Origin: an uncultured Clostridia bacterium
GTDB taxonomy: Bacteria > Bacillota > Clostridia > UBA1381
Assembly (NCBI GenBank): GCA_947628515.1
Contig: CANRAG010000015.1
Coordinates: 1 to 35,939, forward strand
Length of the DNA: 35,939 nt
Direction of reading: 5' to 3'
A program made the translations under genes and the position numbers. Below the pieces are notes generated by a model, which was not told the origin of the DNA, searched no databases, and was given only the letters and a program-made list of their open reading frames with translations. Positions 23,179 through 32,902 of the stretch are shown one piece after another (within the stretch, counting starts at the first letter, position 1; every line of letters begins with the position of its first letter).

Positions 23179-25230
23179 TTAAAATGTTACCGTCTTATCG
23201 CTTATTTTAGCGCCGTCAATATACGCCTGTATGCTAACGCTGCCGCTGTCGGGTATCTCGACAGTAACCTGCCCTTCCGATTTCGAATGGGTAGCGTTGT
23301 GCACCGTAACGCCGTTTGCCACAATCTGCACGTTTACCGTATCGTTTTTCACATCGGACGGTATTCTTACCGTGTACATATGCGACTGCGCGGCGGGAGG
23401 ATTATCCCTATTGCTCTCCGGCTGCGTCTGTGTCTGTGTCTGCGGCTGCGGCTTCTCCGTTTCGGTTCCCGCCGTTTCCACCGCCGGTGGCGCGGCGGCG
23501 GCTCCGTTTGAAATCACAAGCGATACCTTCGTGCCGGACTTAACCGTTGTGTTCGCGGCAGGGCTCTGGTTTATTACCGTGCCTTCCGGCTGCGTAGAGT
23601 TTCTGTTCGATACCGAGCCGAGGATAAGCCCCGCCTGATTTATGGCGCTCTCCGCCTCCGCGAGCGAGTACCCGCTAACTCCCGGCACAACCACCGTTCC
23701 CTGTTCCTCGGTTCCGGAATCGGGGCCGACGCTGTAATGAATTGTAACCGTGTCGCCCGCGTTAAGATGCGTTCCTGCCTCCGGAGTCTGTCGCACGGTG
23801 TACCCTGTTTCAACCGTGTCGCTGTACTCCGTAACAAGCCTGTATGTCAGCCCGCATGTCTCGATTTGTGCAATCGCGTCCTCAACTCTCTGATTTATCA
23901 CGGACGGAACCTCAATATTTCCGCCCGAAGAACCTAAGGATATAACCAGGGTAATGGGCTCGCTGCGCTTCGCCTCGACGCCCGGAGCGGGCATCTGCGA
24001 AACCACGCAATCCTCCGGCACATCGTCCGATATTGAATACTCCAGTTCATCGCTTATCTTATACCCGTAGCTGTCCGCCTTATCCCGCGCTTCTTCAAGA
24101 GTAAGGTTCAGCAAATCCGGCACGGTCTTTGAAAACGGCTTAAACATTATTATTATAATTCCCGCCGCAATCAATAACAGCGCCGCGACCGTTGAAAACG
24201 CGAGAAGCACGGCGTTTCGCTCGGCGTGTTTGCGCTTTGCGCGGCCTCTGTCCTTCTGCTTAACTCGAGTGTTCCTGCCTATCCCCGTAACTTCCTCGCG
24301 GCTTACGGTTCGTTTTTCCTCAACGCGTTCAGCCGGTATGTCGCTTCTTTCACCGTCGCTAACCCCGCGTTCGCTCTCCTTTGACGGCAGCGGCTCATCC
24401 GCAAGCACCGCCCTCAAATCCTCAAGCAGCTCGCGCGTGTTCTGATAACGTTTACTCTGCTCGCGGTCCATTGCCTTCATCGTCACGTACGCCAAATCCT
24501 GAGGCACATCGAGATTTACGCATTTTACATTTACCGGCTCCTCCTCTATATGCATGAGCGCAATAGATACCGGCGAGTCGCCGTCAAACGGAACGCGCCC
24601 CGCGAGCATTTCATAAAGCACAATACCCAATGAGTATATATCCGAGCGCACATCGGTATATCCGCCGCGGGCCTGCTCCGGTGAAATGTAGTGTACGCTT
24701 CCCATCGCGGTTCCGCCCGCTATGGACTTATCCGCCTCCATTGCCTTTGCGATACCGAAATCCGTAACCTTGAGCACGCCTCCCGGCGCCATGATTATAT
24801 TCTGCGGCTTTATGTCGCGGTGTATTATTCCGCGCTCATGCGCCGCCTGTATGCCCTGTCCTATCTGAATGGCATAATCGCACGCCTCCTGCCATGGCAT
24901 ACGCTGATGCTGCTTTATGTATTCCTTTAGCGTAATACCGTCAACCAGCTCCATTACCATGTAGTTGAGACCGTCAAACTCGCATACGTCATATACCGAA
25001 ACGACATTCGGATGCACAAGGCTCGCGGACGACCGCGCTTCCCGTATGAAGTTTGAAACCACCGTGCTGTCGCTTTCGTAGCTGTCGCGAAGTATCTTTA
25101 TCGCGACGTCGCGGTCGAGCACCTTGTCGTGCGCCTTATACACGACCGCCATGCCGCCCTTACCGATTTTATCTAAAAGCTCGTAGCGTTCGCTAAGCGT
25201 CGAACCGACGAGATTATCAGCGTTAATCAT
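23179..25230 (-). CDS. prkC: PASTA-domain Ser/Thr protein kinase (PrkC/Stk1)
   Basis: Membrane kinase that senses muropeptides or lipid II. Of 683 residues, about 16-275 are the kinase domain, with GKGGMAVVY, Lys45 in VAIK, HRDIKPQN at 137-144, DFG at 157-159 and SPEQARG in the activation segment. A basic, Ser/Thr-bearing juxtamembrane region follows, then a transmembrane helix at about 340-362 and three PASTA domains at about 368-433, 439-502 and 513-575. A Gln/Thr/Pro linker leads to an extra 67-residue beta-rich C-terminal domain. The cognate phosphatase gene ends three bases before the start. Its likely role is control of wall growth, division or germination. Confidence 0.96.
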   Translation of the reverse strand: MINADNLVGSTLSERYELLDKIGKGGMAVVYKAHDKVLDRDVAIKILRDSYESDSTVVSNFIREARSSASLVHPNVVSVYDVCEFDGLNYMVMELVDGITLKEYIKQHQRMPWQEACDYAIQIGQGIQAAHERGIIHRDIKPQNIIMAPGGVLKVTDFGIAKAMEADKSIAGGTAMGSVHYISPEQARGGYTDVRSDIYSLGIVLYEMLAGRVPFDGDSPVSIALMHIEEEPVNVKCVNLDVPQDLAYVTMKAMDREQSKRYQNTRELLEDLRAVLADEPLPSKESERGVSDGERSDIPAERVEEKRTVSREEVTGIGRNTRVKQKDRGRAKRKHAERNAVLLAFSTVAALLLIAAGIIIIMFKPFSKTVPDLLNLTLEEARDKADSYGYKISDELEYSISDDVPEDCVVSQMPAPGVEAKRSEPITLVISLGSSGGNIEVPSVINQRVEDAIAQIETCGLTYRLVTEYSDTVETGYTVRQTPEAGTHLNAGDTVTIHYSVGPDSGTEEQGTVVVPGVSGYSLAEAESAINQAGLILGSVSNRNSTQPEGTVINQSPAANTTVKSGTKVSLVISNGAAAAPPAVETAGTETEKPQPQTQTQTQPESNRDNPPAAQSHMYTVRIPSDVKNDTVNVQIVANGVTVHNATHSKSEGQVTVEIPDSGSVSIQAYIDGAKISDKTVTF

Positions 25231-25233
25231 AAA

Positions 25234-25959
25234 CTATTCTACCCCTTCCATAACAACAGCGGTAATATTATCCGCGCCGCCGCGCATAAGCGCGAGCTCC
25301 GTAAGCTTTTTGACCGCATGTTCCGCGTCATTGCCGCAAACAACAGCTTGCAGCTCACTGTCCTCGATCTCTCCGAATAACCCGTCGGAACACAGCAGCA
25401 GCTTCTCTCCGTTATATTCTCTTACGCCGACGTCTACCTTTACTGTCGGCTCAACGCCCATTGCGCGCGTTATTCTGTTTCGGTGCGGATGGTGTTTTGC
25501 CTCCTCCGGCGTTATCATTCCCAGCTTAACAAGCTCCTGGACATACGAATGGTCGCGCGTAATCTGTACAATTTCCTGCCCGCACATATACGCGCGGGAG
25601 TCGCCCACATGCGCGTATATTACGTATCCATCCCGCACCATACACATTGTAGTGGTCGTGCCCATGCCCATAACTCTTACATTCTCGCATGAATACCGGA
25701 AAATCCTCTCGTTCGCGCAGACAAAAGCCCGCCTTAGAACCTCCTGTGTCTGAAACCTGTCAAACTCCGGCTCCATGTTCGTTTGCACGTATTCCTCTAT
25801 ACACGAAACCGCCATGGCGCTCGCTACCTCGCCCGCGCTGTGGCCGCCCATACCGTCGGCGACAACCGCATAGGAATACGCTGTGCTGTCGTACACACCA
25901 AAGCTGTCCTCATTGATTTTTCGTACCTTTCCGACATCTGTTAGCGCTTTGATATTCAA
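25234..25959 (-). CDS. stp: PP2C-type protein phosphatase (Stp/PrpC), TTG start
   Basis: Metal-dependent Ser/Thr phosphatase that reverses PrkC phosphorylation. The 241 residues contain the PP2C motifs TDVGKVRKINEDS at the start, VADGMGGHSAGEVAS near 34, AHVGDSRAYM near 116, TRDHSY near 134, LLCSDGLFGEI near 190 and GGADNIT near 226. The metal-binding aspartates are present. The frame starts with TTG at 25959, after AAAGGGGTG; no in-frame ATG gives the conserved N-terminus. A 69-base gap from rlmN is the widest inside this gene run, but no clear promoter is seen in it. Confidence 0.95.
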   Translation of the reverse strand: MNIKALTDVGKVRKINEDSFGVYDSTAYSYAVVADGMGGHSAGEVASAMAVSCIEEYVQTNMEPEFDRFQTQEVLRRAFVCANERIFRYSCENVRVMGMGTTTTMCMVRDGYVIYAHVGDSRAYMCGQEIVQITRDHSYVQELVKLGMITPEEAKHHPHRNRITRAMGVEPTVKVDVGVREYNGEKLLLCSDGLFGEIEDSELQAVVCGNDAEHAVKKLTELALMRGGADNITAVVMEGVE

Positions 25960-26028
25960 TACAACACACCCCTTTCTTTACGTATTTATCTCCTGTTTGT
26001 ATATTTCCCCACCGATTGAACCGGTAGC

Positions 26029-27063
26029 TTATATCTCCCTTATTCCTGCGGCCTTCTTCCTCAGCTGTCCGCACGAGGCGGAAATATCCGCGCCCAGCTC
26101 GCGCCGTATCGTGGCGTTAACGCCATGGCCGCAAAGCCGCCGCAAAAAAGCGTTTATTTCATCGCGCGAGCCCTTGCGATAGCTTCGCTCCTCGACCCTG
26201 TTTACCGGTATGAGATTTACATGCGCGCCGAGCGGCTTTATGAGCGCCGCAAGCTCGTCGGCGTTATCCGGACTGTCGTTTACCCCGTGTATCAGCGAAT
26301 ACTCAAAGCTTAGCCTACGTCCGGTTTTGTCCGCGTAATATCTGCATGCCGCAATAAGCTCGTCAATTTTATATATACGGTTCACGGGCATAATACTGTT
26401 TCGTATCCCGTCATTTGGCGCGTGCAGCGAGATCGTAAGCGTTATGGGAAGCCCCTCGTCCGCAAGCTTATAAATCCCCGGCACAACGCCGCAGGTCGAA
26501 AGCGTTATATGCCTGTAGCCTATATTTTTTCCCTTCTCATGGTTTATGTTGTGAAGAAAAGTAATCACATTATCATAATTATCGAGCGGTTCGCCTATAC
26601 CCATGAGCACAATATTTGAAATCCTTTCGCCCATATCCTTTTCGGCAAATATCACCTGATTTAAAATCTCGCCCGCGGTAAGCGAACGGTACAGACCGCC
26701 TATTGTTGACGCGCAGAACCGACATCCCATGCGGCAGCCTATCTGCGAGGATATGCAGATTGTAAGTCCGTGGTGATAGCGCATCACGACGCTTTCGATG
26801 CAGTTGCCGTCGGGCAGGCGAAACAGATACTTCACCGTGCCGTCAATCGCCGATACGAGTTTGCGCTCAATCTCAAGCGTGGAAACATATGTATCGCGCG
26901 AAAGCTTACCGCGCAAAGCTTTTGAAATATCGGTCATCTCGTCGTATGAAGTGACTCCCAGATGCAGCCACTTAAAAATCTGCGCCGCGCGGAATTTCTT
27001 CTCGCCCATAGCCGCCAGATACTCCTCAAGCTCGCCGTACTCAAAATCCTTTAAATCTATCAT
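26029..27063 (-). CDS. rlmN: Dual-specificity 23S rRNA/tRNA A2503/A37 methyltransferase RlmN
   Basis: Radical SAM enzyme making 2-methyladenosine in 23S rRNA and some tRNAs. With the chosen start it has 344 residues. The Fe-S motif CRMGCRFC (CxxxCxxC) lies near residue 100, GMGEPLDNYDNV-type sequence (IGEPLDNYDNV) near 155, and the methyl-accepting cysteine in ISASCGQL near the C-terminus. The ATG at 27063 follows GGCGGAGGG; the in-frame extension to 27108 overlaps rsmB and lacks a site. Cfr-type resistance proteins are related, but context and sequence favour RlmN. Confidence 0.95.
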   Translation of the reverse strand: MIDLKDFEYGELEEYLAAMGEKKFRAAQIFKWLHLGVTSYDEMTDISKALRGKLSRDTYVSTLEIERKLVSAIDGTVKYLFRLPDGNCIESVVMRYHHGLTICISSQIGCRMGCRFCASTIGGLYRSLTAGEILNQVIFAEKDMGERISNIVLMGIGEPLDNYDNVITFLHNINHEKGKNIGYRHITLSTCGVVPGIYKLADEGLPITLTISLHAPNDGIRNSIMPVNRIYKIDELIAACRYYADKTGRRLSFEYSLIHGVNDSPDNADELAALIKPLGAHVNLIPVNRVEERSYRKGSRDEINAFLRRLCGHGVNATIRRELGADISASCGQLRKKAAGIREI

Positions 27064-27086
27064 ATGCCCTCCGCCGCGCGGCGCGT

Positions 27087-28358
27087 TTACGCCCTCACCA
27101 GTCTGCACACATAGAACCCGTCCGAATTATCGGTATCGGGCAAATATGTCTTTTCAAAATCCTTCTTAAAACCGCCGTTTTCGTTTAGGAACTTATCCAC
27201 CACCCCGCCGTTTTCGGCGGGGTTTATCGTGCATGTGGAATATACCAGCACACCGTTATCCTTCAAATACTTTGCTCCGTTTTTAAGTATGGCAAGCTGC
27301 AAATCGGGCAGCCGCGATATATCGTTACGGCCAAGCTTTATATCCGGTTTCCTCCGGATAACGCCTATGCCCGAGCACGGCACATCGCAGAGTACCCTGT
27401 CGGCAATACCCGTAAAAGCGTCGTTTTGTATTGTTCCGTCGCTTATTCTCGTCTCTATCGAGCTAAGCCCCAGCCGCTTCGCGGCGTCGGCTATAAGCTT
27501 TATCTTATGCTCGTGCACATCGCAGGCTATGACCCGCCCGCTATCGCGCATAAGCTCCGCTATATGCGTTGATTTACCTCCGGGCGCGGCGCACATGTCT
27601 ATTACCGTCTCGCCTTCCCTCGCGCCGAGCGCGAGAGCGGCATGATACGCGGCTCTGTCCTGCACGCTGAACCACCCGTTATTATACATCTCGTTTTTTC
27701 CTACGTCAAAGCCCTCGCTGTATACCAGCGCGCCCTCGCACGGCCAAGCCTCTATCCCCTGTGCAAAAAGCCTGCCGCAAAGCGTTTGGGCGTCGCATTT
27801 TAAGATATTTGCTCTAAGCGTAAGCGGCGCCGGCTCGTTTAAAGCCGCCATAACGCGCTCCGCGCGTTCGCTGCCGAGGCTGTCACACAGCAGCCGCACT
27901 GTATCCGCGCTGTACGAATATTTAACGGCGAGCCGCTCCGTTTCATCCTCCGGATACCCGATAACGCAGCCGTCACGGCAAAAAGACCTTAAAACGGCGT
28001 TTACAAATCTGTCGCTGCCGTTTCTGCCGTAGCGTTTTGCAAGCTTAACGCTCTCGTTCACCGCCGCGCTGTCCGGTATTTTATCCGTATAGATGAGCTG
28101 GTACAGACCCAGCTCCAGTATTATCCTTATATAATCGGCAAGCTTTTTCGGTTTGATTTTTGAATAACGTTTTATTACATACAAAAGCGTATAATGCCGC
28201 GATATTACGCCGTAAACCAAGTTCGTGACAAGCGCTTTGTCCGCCGCGGTCATGTCCTTCGCGCCGCTAAGATATTTTTTCAGCGCAAGGTTTGAGTACG
28301 CCCCGTTTTTAAAAACATCATACAGCACAAGCAGCGCCGCCTCGCGCGCCGCTGTCAA
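27087..28358 (-). CDS. rsmB: 16S rRNA m5C967 methyltransferase RsmB, TTG start
   Basis: Methylates cytosine 967 of 16S rRNA. The 423 residues comprise an N-terminal NusB-like helical domain (about 1-135) and a SAM-dependent domain with MCAAPGGKSTHIAEL near 248, DVHEHK near 270 and the two catalytic cysteine motifs CDVPCSGIG near 317 and YSTCTINPAEN near 370. The frame begins with TTG at 28358, overlapping the zinc peptidase stop by four bases; AAAGGAG lies six bases upstream. This matches the sun/fmu position after fmt in Bacillus. Confidence 0.95.
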   Translation of the reverse strand: MTAAREAALLVLYDVFKNGAYSNLALKKYLSGAKDMTAADKALVTNLVYGVISRHYTLLYVIKRYSKIKPKKLADYIRIILELGLYQLIYTDKIPDSAAVNESVKLAKRYGRNGSDRFVNAVLRSFCRDGCVIGYPEDETERLAVKYSYSADTVRLLCDSLGSERAERVMAALNEPAPLTLRANILKCDAQTLCGRLFAQGIEAWPCEGALVYSEGFDVGKNEMYNNGWFSVQDRAAYHAALALGAREGETVIDMCAAPGGKSTHIAELMRDSGRVIACDVHEHKIKLIADAAKRLGLSSIETRISDGTIQNDAFTGIADRVLCDVPCSGIGVIRRKPDIKLGRNDISRLPDLQLAILKNGAKYLKDNGVLVYSTCTINPAENGGVVDKFLNENGGFKKDFEKTYLPDTDNSDGFYVCRLVRA

Positions 28359-29071
28359 TCCCGTCTCCTTTGGCTGCTGCCCATAACTATCATAAGAAGT
28401 CTCAATACCTGCAAAGCGGTTGACGCCGCCGCCGCGAAGTACGTCATAGCCGCGGCTCTTAACACCTTCCTTGTGCCCTTCAGTTCATCCTCGTCGAGTA
28501 TCGCCATTTCCTCCAACGTCCTCAATGCCCTCGCGCTCGCGTTTGTCTCCGTGGGGAGCGTCACGAGCTGAAACGCGAATACGGCGCAGTACAGAACAAC
28601 GCCGAACAGCGCAAACCTCGTCGCGCCCAGTATAATACCGATAAGGATAATCGGTATTGACGTGTAGTTACAAATATTGACGAGCGGAACCATGCCGTTT
28701 CTAAGCTTTATCGGCACATACCCCACCTGATGCTGCACCGCGTGTCCACATTCGTGCGCCGCTACTCCCAAAGCGGCTATGGATGTGGAATTATATGTCG
28801 CCTCCGAAAGTCTTATAACATTCTCCTTCGGGCTGAAATGATCCGTAAGTCTGCCGCTTACAAGCTCCACGCGTATGTCGCGCAGTCCGTTCGCGTCAAG
28901 TATCCTTCTCGCGCACTGCGCGCCGGTTATGCCGCGCCGTGAGCCCACCTTGTCGTATTTATTAAATGTTCCCTTTATATTTGCCGACGCTATAAGAGTT
29001 ATAATAAGGCCTATTATAACAAGCATATATGTCGGATCCATATACATTCCGTAATATCCCAAACCGTACAT
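28355..29071 (-). CDS. Membrane zinc metallopeptidase (YugP family)
   Basis: A 238-residue member of the neutral zinc metallopeptidase family typified by YugP. An N-terminal membrane helix covers about 12-28, the zinc motif AAHECGHAVQH (HExxH) lies near residue 101, and further hydrophobic segments occur at about 130-165. The catalytic glutamate is in HECGH. Substrate is unknown; this family is often found between fmt and rsmB in Clostridia, where its role is unclear. The ATG follows AAGGAGG at a good distance. Overlap with rsmB suggests coupled expression. Confidence 0.92.
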   Translation of the reverse strand: MYGLGYYGMYMDPTYMLVIIGLIITLIASANIKGTFNKYDKVGSRRGITGAQCARRILDANGLRDIRVELVSGRLTDHFSPKENVIRLSEATYNSTSIAALGVAAHECGHAVQHQVGYVPIKLRNGMVPLVNICNYTSIPIILIGIILGATRFALFGVVLYCAVFAFQLVTLPTETNASARALRTLEEMAILDEDELKGTRKVLRAAAMTYFAAAASTALQVLRLLMIVMGSSQRRRD

Positions 29072-29083
29072 AGATATTCCTCC

Positions 29084-30019
29084 TTATCCGCCGAGCTGCA
29101 CGCCTGTTTCCACCTCGTGTCCTCTCGCGTAGTCCTCGGCATTCATCCGTTTTGAACCGGCGAACTGTACCGTTTTCAGATACAGTGCGCCGCTGCCGCA
29201 GGCGACAAGAATTCCCTTCCTCTTTACAACGCCCAGTATCTCGCCGGGTTTTCCGGAAGCGTCGGTCTTTTCGGCCTCGTATATCTTAACACCCGCGCCC
29301 TTGTAGGTAGTCTGTGCCGCCGGCGCGGGATTCATTCCGCAAATCAGCTTTGAAATTTCAACCGATGACCTCGTCCAGTCGATCCTCGCCGTATCGCGGT
29401 CAATCATGGCAGCGTAAGTATGCGCGGCGTCGTTCTGCTTTTTATATATTGCGCTGCCGTCTATTATCGTTTCTATAGCGCCGCACAAAAGCTCGCCGCC
29501 GATTACCGCGAGCCTGTCAAACAGCTCGCCCGCCGTCTCGTACTCGCCGATTTCCGTTTCCGCCATCGACACGATATCGCCCGTGTCAAGGCCGTTGTCC
29601 ATGCGCATAATGCTCACGCCCGTCTTTTTTTCACCGTTCATAATCGCGCGTTGTATCGGCGCGGCGCCCCGATATTTCGGCAGAAGCGAAGCGTGGACGT
29701 TAATGCAGCCGTATTTAGGATAATCTATTATATACTCCGGCAAAATCTTACCGTATGCCGCTACCACAATCATATCCGGATCAAGCCGCTTAAGCTCCGT
29801 CAAAAACGCGCCGTCCTTTAACGTTTGCGGCTCGAACACGTCTATGCCCAAATCCGCCGCCGCCGTCTTTACCTCCGTCGGCACGATTTTATGCCCTCTG
29901 CCCTTTGGTTTATCCGGCTGCGAAACGGCGCCTATAATCTCATGCTCCGTTTTTGCCAGTCTTTTTAACACGCGCGCGGCAAAGTCGGGCGTGCCCATGA
30001 ATAATATTTTAATCGACAT
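29084..30019 (-). CDS. fmt: Methionyl-tRNA formyltransferase
   Basis: Formylates initiator Met-tRNA with 10-formyl-tetrahydrofolate. The 311 residues are full length. Visible are the ILFMGTPDFAARVL start, QPDKPKGRGHK near 38, INVHASLLPKYRGAAPIQRAI near 107 (a catalytic N-H-D set with the Asp in MDNGLDTGDI), and a C-terminal OB-like domain. The ATG at 30019 overlaps the def end by 11 bases. The def-fmt pair handles addition and later removal of the formyl group. Confidence 0.97.
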   Translation of the reverse strand: MSIKILFMGTPDFAARVLKRLAKTEHEIIGAVSQPDKPKGRGHKIVPTEVKTAAADLGIDVFEPQTLKDGAFLTELKRLDPDMIVVAAYGKILPEYIIDYPKYGCINVHASLLPKYRGAAPIQRAIMNGEKKTGVSIMRMDNGLDTGDIVSMAETEIGEYETAGELFDRLAVIGGELLCGAIETIIDGSAIYKKQNDAAHTYAAMIDRDTARIDWTRSSVEISKLICGMNPAPAAQTTYKGAGVKIYEAEKTDASGKPGEILGVVKRKGILVACGSGALYLKTVQFAGSKRMNAEDYARGHEVETGVQLGG

Positions 30020-30458
30020 ACTTAGTTACCTTCTCCGTGAACACATGGCCTTCAAGATGATCGCACTCATGGCATATGGCGCGGGCCAAAAGCTCCTCGC
30101 CCTCGATTTCAAACCATCTTCCGTTTCTGTCCTGCGCCCTCGCCTTTACCTTGTACGGGCGCTCGACCTCTCCGTAAAGCCCCGGAAAGCTCAAACAGCC
30201 CTCGCTGCCGTTCTGTGTGCCCGACGTTTCCAAAATCTCCGGGTTTATGAGCTCAATTCTTCCATCGCCCGTATCTATGACGACAGCGCGTTTTATAATG
30301 CCCACCTGCGGCGCGGCAAGCCCCACGCCTTCCGCCTTTGTCATAGTATCGTACATATCGTCAAGCAGCATTGCAAGCTTATCGTCAAACCTTGTCACCG
30401 TCTTGCACTTCTTCCGCAAAATTGCGTCGTCGCCGGTGCGAAGCTCCCGTATTGCCAT
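30009..30458 (-). CDS. def: Peptide deformylase
   Basis: Removes the formyl group from nascent proteins. The 149-residue protein is the short type. All three motifs are present: GVGLAAPQVG near residue 44, EGCLSFPG near 87 and HECDHLEG near 130; the cysteine of motif 2 and both histidines of motif 3 are metal ligands. Motif 3 has Cys where Ile or Leu is usual, a mild change that should not affect the metal site. ATG follows TAGGAGG. fmt follows with an 11-base overlap. Confidence 0.97.
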   Translation of the reverse strand: MAIRELRTGDDAILRKKCKTVTRFDDKLAMLLDDMYDTMTKAEGVGLAAPQVGIIKRAVVIDTGDGRIELINPEILETSGTQNGSEGCLSFPGLYGEVERPYKVKARAQDRNGRWFEIEGEELLARAICHECDHLEGHVFTEKVTKYVD

Positions 30459-30469
30459 GTTATAGCCTC

Positions 30470-32902
30470 CTAATAAATAGTAATCGGATTTTTATCTATC
30501 GAAACGACCGTATCCGAAAAGCTCTTATTCTCTCCCACCGCCGACGCGGCGCGGACAAGACGGTCGTTTAACAAATCCGCGTTTTCGCATTTTATTATTA
30601 TCTGCCAGCGGAACCGGTTCTTTATCCTCGATATTCCCGAAGGAATGGGGCCCAAAACGGCCACCCGCTGCGTTATCTCGTTTATATCGCCGAACGTCTC
30701 CCTGTATAGGAAGGCCGCGCGGCGCGTTGTCTCGTTATCGCTGTCGGAAAACATTATGCATATCATTTCCGAGTACGGCGGATACCACATTGCTCGGCGT
30801 TCCGCCATCATCCGGCGGCAGAACCCGTCATAATCATGAGTTTTAACAAGTCTTACGGCATAGTTGCCCGGATCATACGTCTGTATAATCGCTCTGCCCG
30901 GCTTATCGCCGCGTCCGGCGCGTCCCGAAACCTGTTCGAGCGTGTCAAATGTTCGCTCGCCGCTTCTGAAATCGTTTATATGCAGCATTGTGTCCGCGCT
31001 CATAACGCCGACAAGCGTCACATTTTCAAAATCCAGCCCCTTCGCGACCATCTGTGTGCCTATTAATATATCTATCTTCTCCCGCGCGAACCTGTCAAGT
31101 ATCTCCTTATGCGAATTTTTCCTTACCGTGACATCCGCGTCAAGCCGTATTGTGGAAGCGGACGGGAACAGGCGTGAAACCTCCTCCTCCACCCGCTGCG
31201 TTCCGCCTCCGAAATAGCGTATATACTTACTTCCGCACGCGGGACATTTGGTATAATTCGGCTCCTTATGGCCGCAGTAATGACATTTTAAGCTGTTGTC
31301 ATAGCTGTGGTAGGTAAGCGTTATATTGCAGTTCGGGCACATCGGCACAAAGCCGCATCTTCGGCACGAAACGAATGTGGAAAATCCTCTCCTGTTCATA
31401 AACAGGATGGACTGCCCGCCGTTTTTAAGATTATCCGAAATCGCGTCCGCAAGCTTTTTTGAGAACATGCTCTTATTGCCCGCCTCCAGCTCCGCGCGCA
31501 TATCCACTATATCTATTTCCGGCATACGGTTGCGGTTATATCTCGCTCTCATGCGTAAAAGCTTATATCTCCCGTCCATAGCCGCCTTCATGCTCTCCGC
31601 CGACGGCGTTGCCGAGGCCAGCAGCGTTACCGCCCCATCAACCTCCGCGCGTTTTTCCGCCGCCTCACGGGCATGGTAGCGAGGACTCATTTCGGATTTA
31701 TAGGTGTCCGAATGTTCCTCGTCTATTATTATAATTCCTATATTTAAAAGCGGCGCGAACACCGCGCTTCTCGCTCCTATTACTATATCCGCGTCGCCGT
31801 TCATTATTCTTGACCACTGGTCATATCTCTCGCCCAATGACAGTCCGCTGTGCAGTATCGCAATCCTCGACCCGAACCGTGATACAAACCTTGACACCAT
31901 CTGCGGCGTAAGAGAAATTTCGGGCACAAGCATGAGCGCCGTTCGCCCCTCGCTTACGGCGTATGCGATAGCCCGCATAAAAACCTCGGTCTTTCCGCTT
32001 CCCGTAACGCCGTGCAGCAGCATTGTCTCGCCCGTTCTGCCCCGTATGCCGCGGCATACCGCGTCAATGGCCGCCGCCTGTTCGGGCGTCGGTTCGGGGG
32101 CTTGTGAAAGCGCGGCGTTTACCTCGTATACCGGCCGTTCCAATATAATATCAAAATACTCCGCCAGCCCTTTTTTTACAAGCGCCGAAAGCGCGCTGTA
32201 GTTGCCTATTGAAAACCGCACAATATCCGCCGTGGAAAGGTATTCATTGGACAAAAGTATGGAAAGCATACGCTTTTGTATTTCGGACCTCGACGTTTCC
32301 ATGAACTCATTTACCGTGTCCCTGTCCGCCGAAAGCCTTACCGCGCGTATGCGCCGCTTCTTGATTTCCCGAACATGCCGAAACTCGCGTTTTAACACGC
32401 CCTTTTTTTCAAGCCGCGCCACGGACGGGCGTATACCGCCGTCAAAATACGACTCAAGCGATAATAAATCCATACCGCCGCCGTTATCCGACAGAAGCTG
32501 CATAATGCGTTCCGCATTGCTCCCCCTGCGCGGCTCAAACCCGCTGTCGGCAATCGTCACCCATTCCATTGTTTTTACGGCCGTGCCGGTCGGTATCATG
32601 GTATGAATAATCTCCCTGTAGGTGGCAAGACAGCGCGTATGCATAAATTCGATAAGCGGCACCATGTTTTCACGAAATGCCGCTTCATCTGTCGCTATGC
32701 GAATGATTTCCTTTATTCTTTTTGCGCCGGTCGTATCCTTAACGCGAAGCACAAACCCCTCGCGCTCTGTATTTCCCGCCGAAAACGGAACGATAACGCG
32801 CGAGCCGGTCGCTACTCTCCCGTATAACGCGTCGGGAATTCTGTAATCGAACACCCTGTCCACCGCGCGCGACGGGTGGTTTATTATGACCTCGGCATAC
32901 AT
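30470..32902 (-). CDS. priA: Primosomal helicase PriA
   Basis: Restarts stalled replication forks by binding branched DNA and loading the replicative helicase. The 810 residues include an N-terminal 3' DNA-binding and winged-helix part (about 1-260), Walker A GVTGSGKTEV near 297, IIDEEHSDTYKSE near 388, and a zinc region with paired Cys motifs (CRRCGF, CPNC, CHYCG, CPACG) near 506-548. Helicase motifs continue with GTQMVAKGLDFENVTLVGV and QVSGRAGRG. The start shares a base with the rpoZ stop (TGATG). The coaBC gene that often lies between rpoZ and priA is absent. Confidence 0.97.
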   Translation of the reverse strand: MYAEVIINHPSRAVDRVFDYRIPDALYGRVATGSRVIVPFSAGNTEREGFVLRVKDTTGAKRIKEIIRIATDEAAFRENMVPLIEFMHTRCLATYREIIHTMIPTGTAVKTMEWVTIADSGFEPRRGSNAERIMQLLSDNGGGMDLLSLESYFDGGIRPSVARLEKKGVLKREFRHVREIKKRRIRAVRLSADRDTVNEFMETSRSEIQKRMLSILLSNEYLSTADIVRFSIGNYSALSALVKKGLAEYFDIILERPVYEVNAALSQAPEPTPEQAAAIDAVCRGIRGRTGETMLLHGVTGSGKTEVFMRAIAYAVSEGRTALMLVPEISLTPQMVSRFVSRFGSRIAILHSGLSLGERYDQWSRIMNGDADIVIGARSAVFAPLLNIGIIIIDEEHSDTYKSEMSPRYHAREAAEKRAEVDGAVTLLASATPSAESMKAAMDGRYKLLRMRARYNRNRMPEIDIVDMRAELEAGNKSMFSKKLADAISDNLKNGGQSILFMNRRGFSTFVSCRRCGFVPMCPNCNITLTYHSYDNSLKCHYCGHKEPNYTKCPACGSKYIRYFGGGTQRVEEEVSRLFPSASTIRLDADVTVRKNSHKEILDRFAREKIDILIGTQMVAKGLDFENVTLVGVMSADTMLHINDFRSGERTFDTLEQVSGRAGRGDKPGRAIIQTYDPGNYAVRLVKTHDYDGFCRRMMAERRAMWYPPYSEMICIMFSDSDNETTRRAAFLYRETFGDINEITQRVAVLGPIPSGISRIKNRFRWQIIIKCENADLLNDRLVRAASAVGENKSFSDTVVSIDKNPITIY

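Noticed and set aside
26029-27063. Cfr-type antibiotic resistance methyltransferase
   Set aside because: Gene position after rsmB, length and motifs match the housekeeping RlmN.
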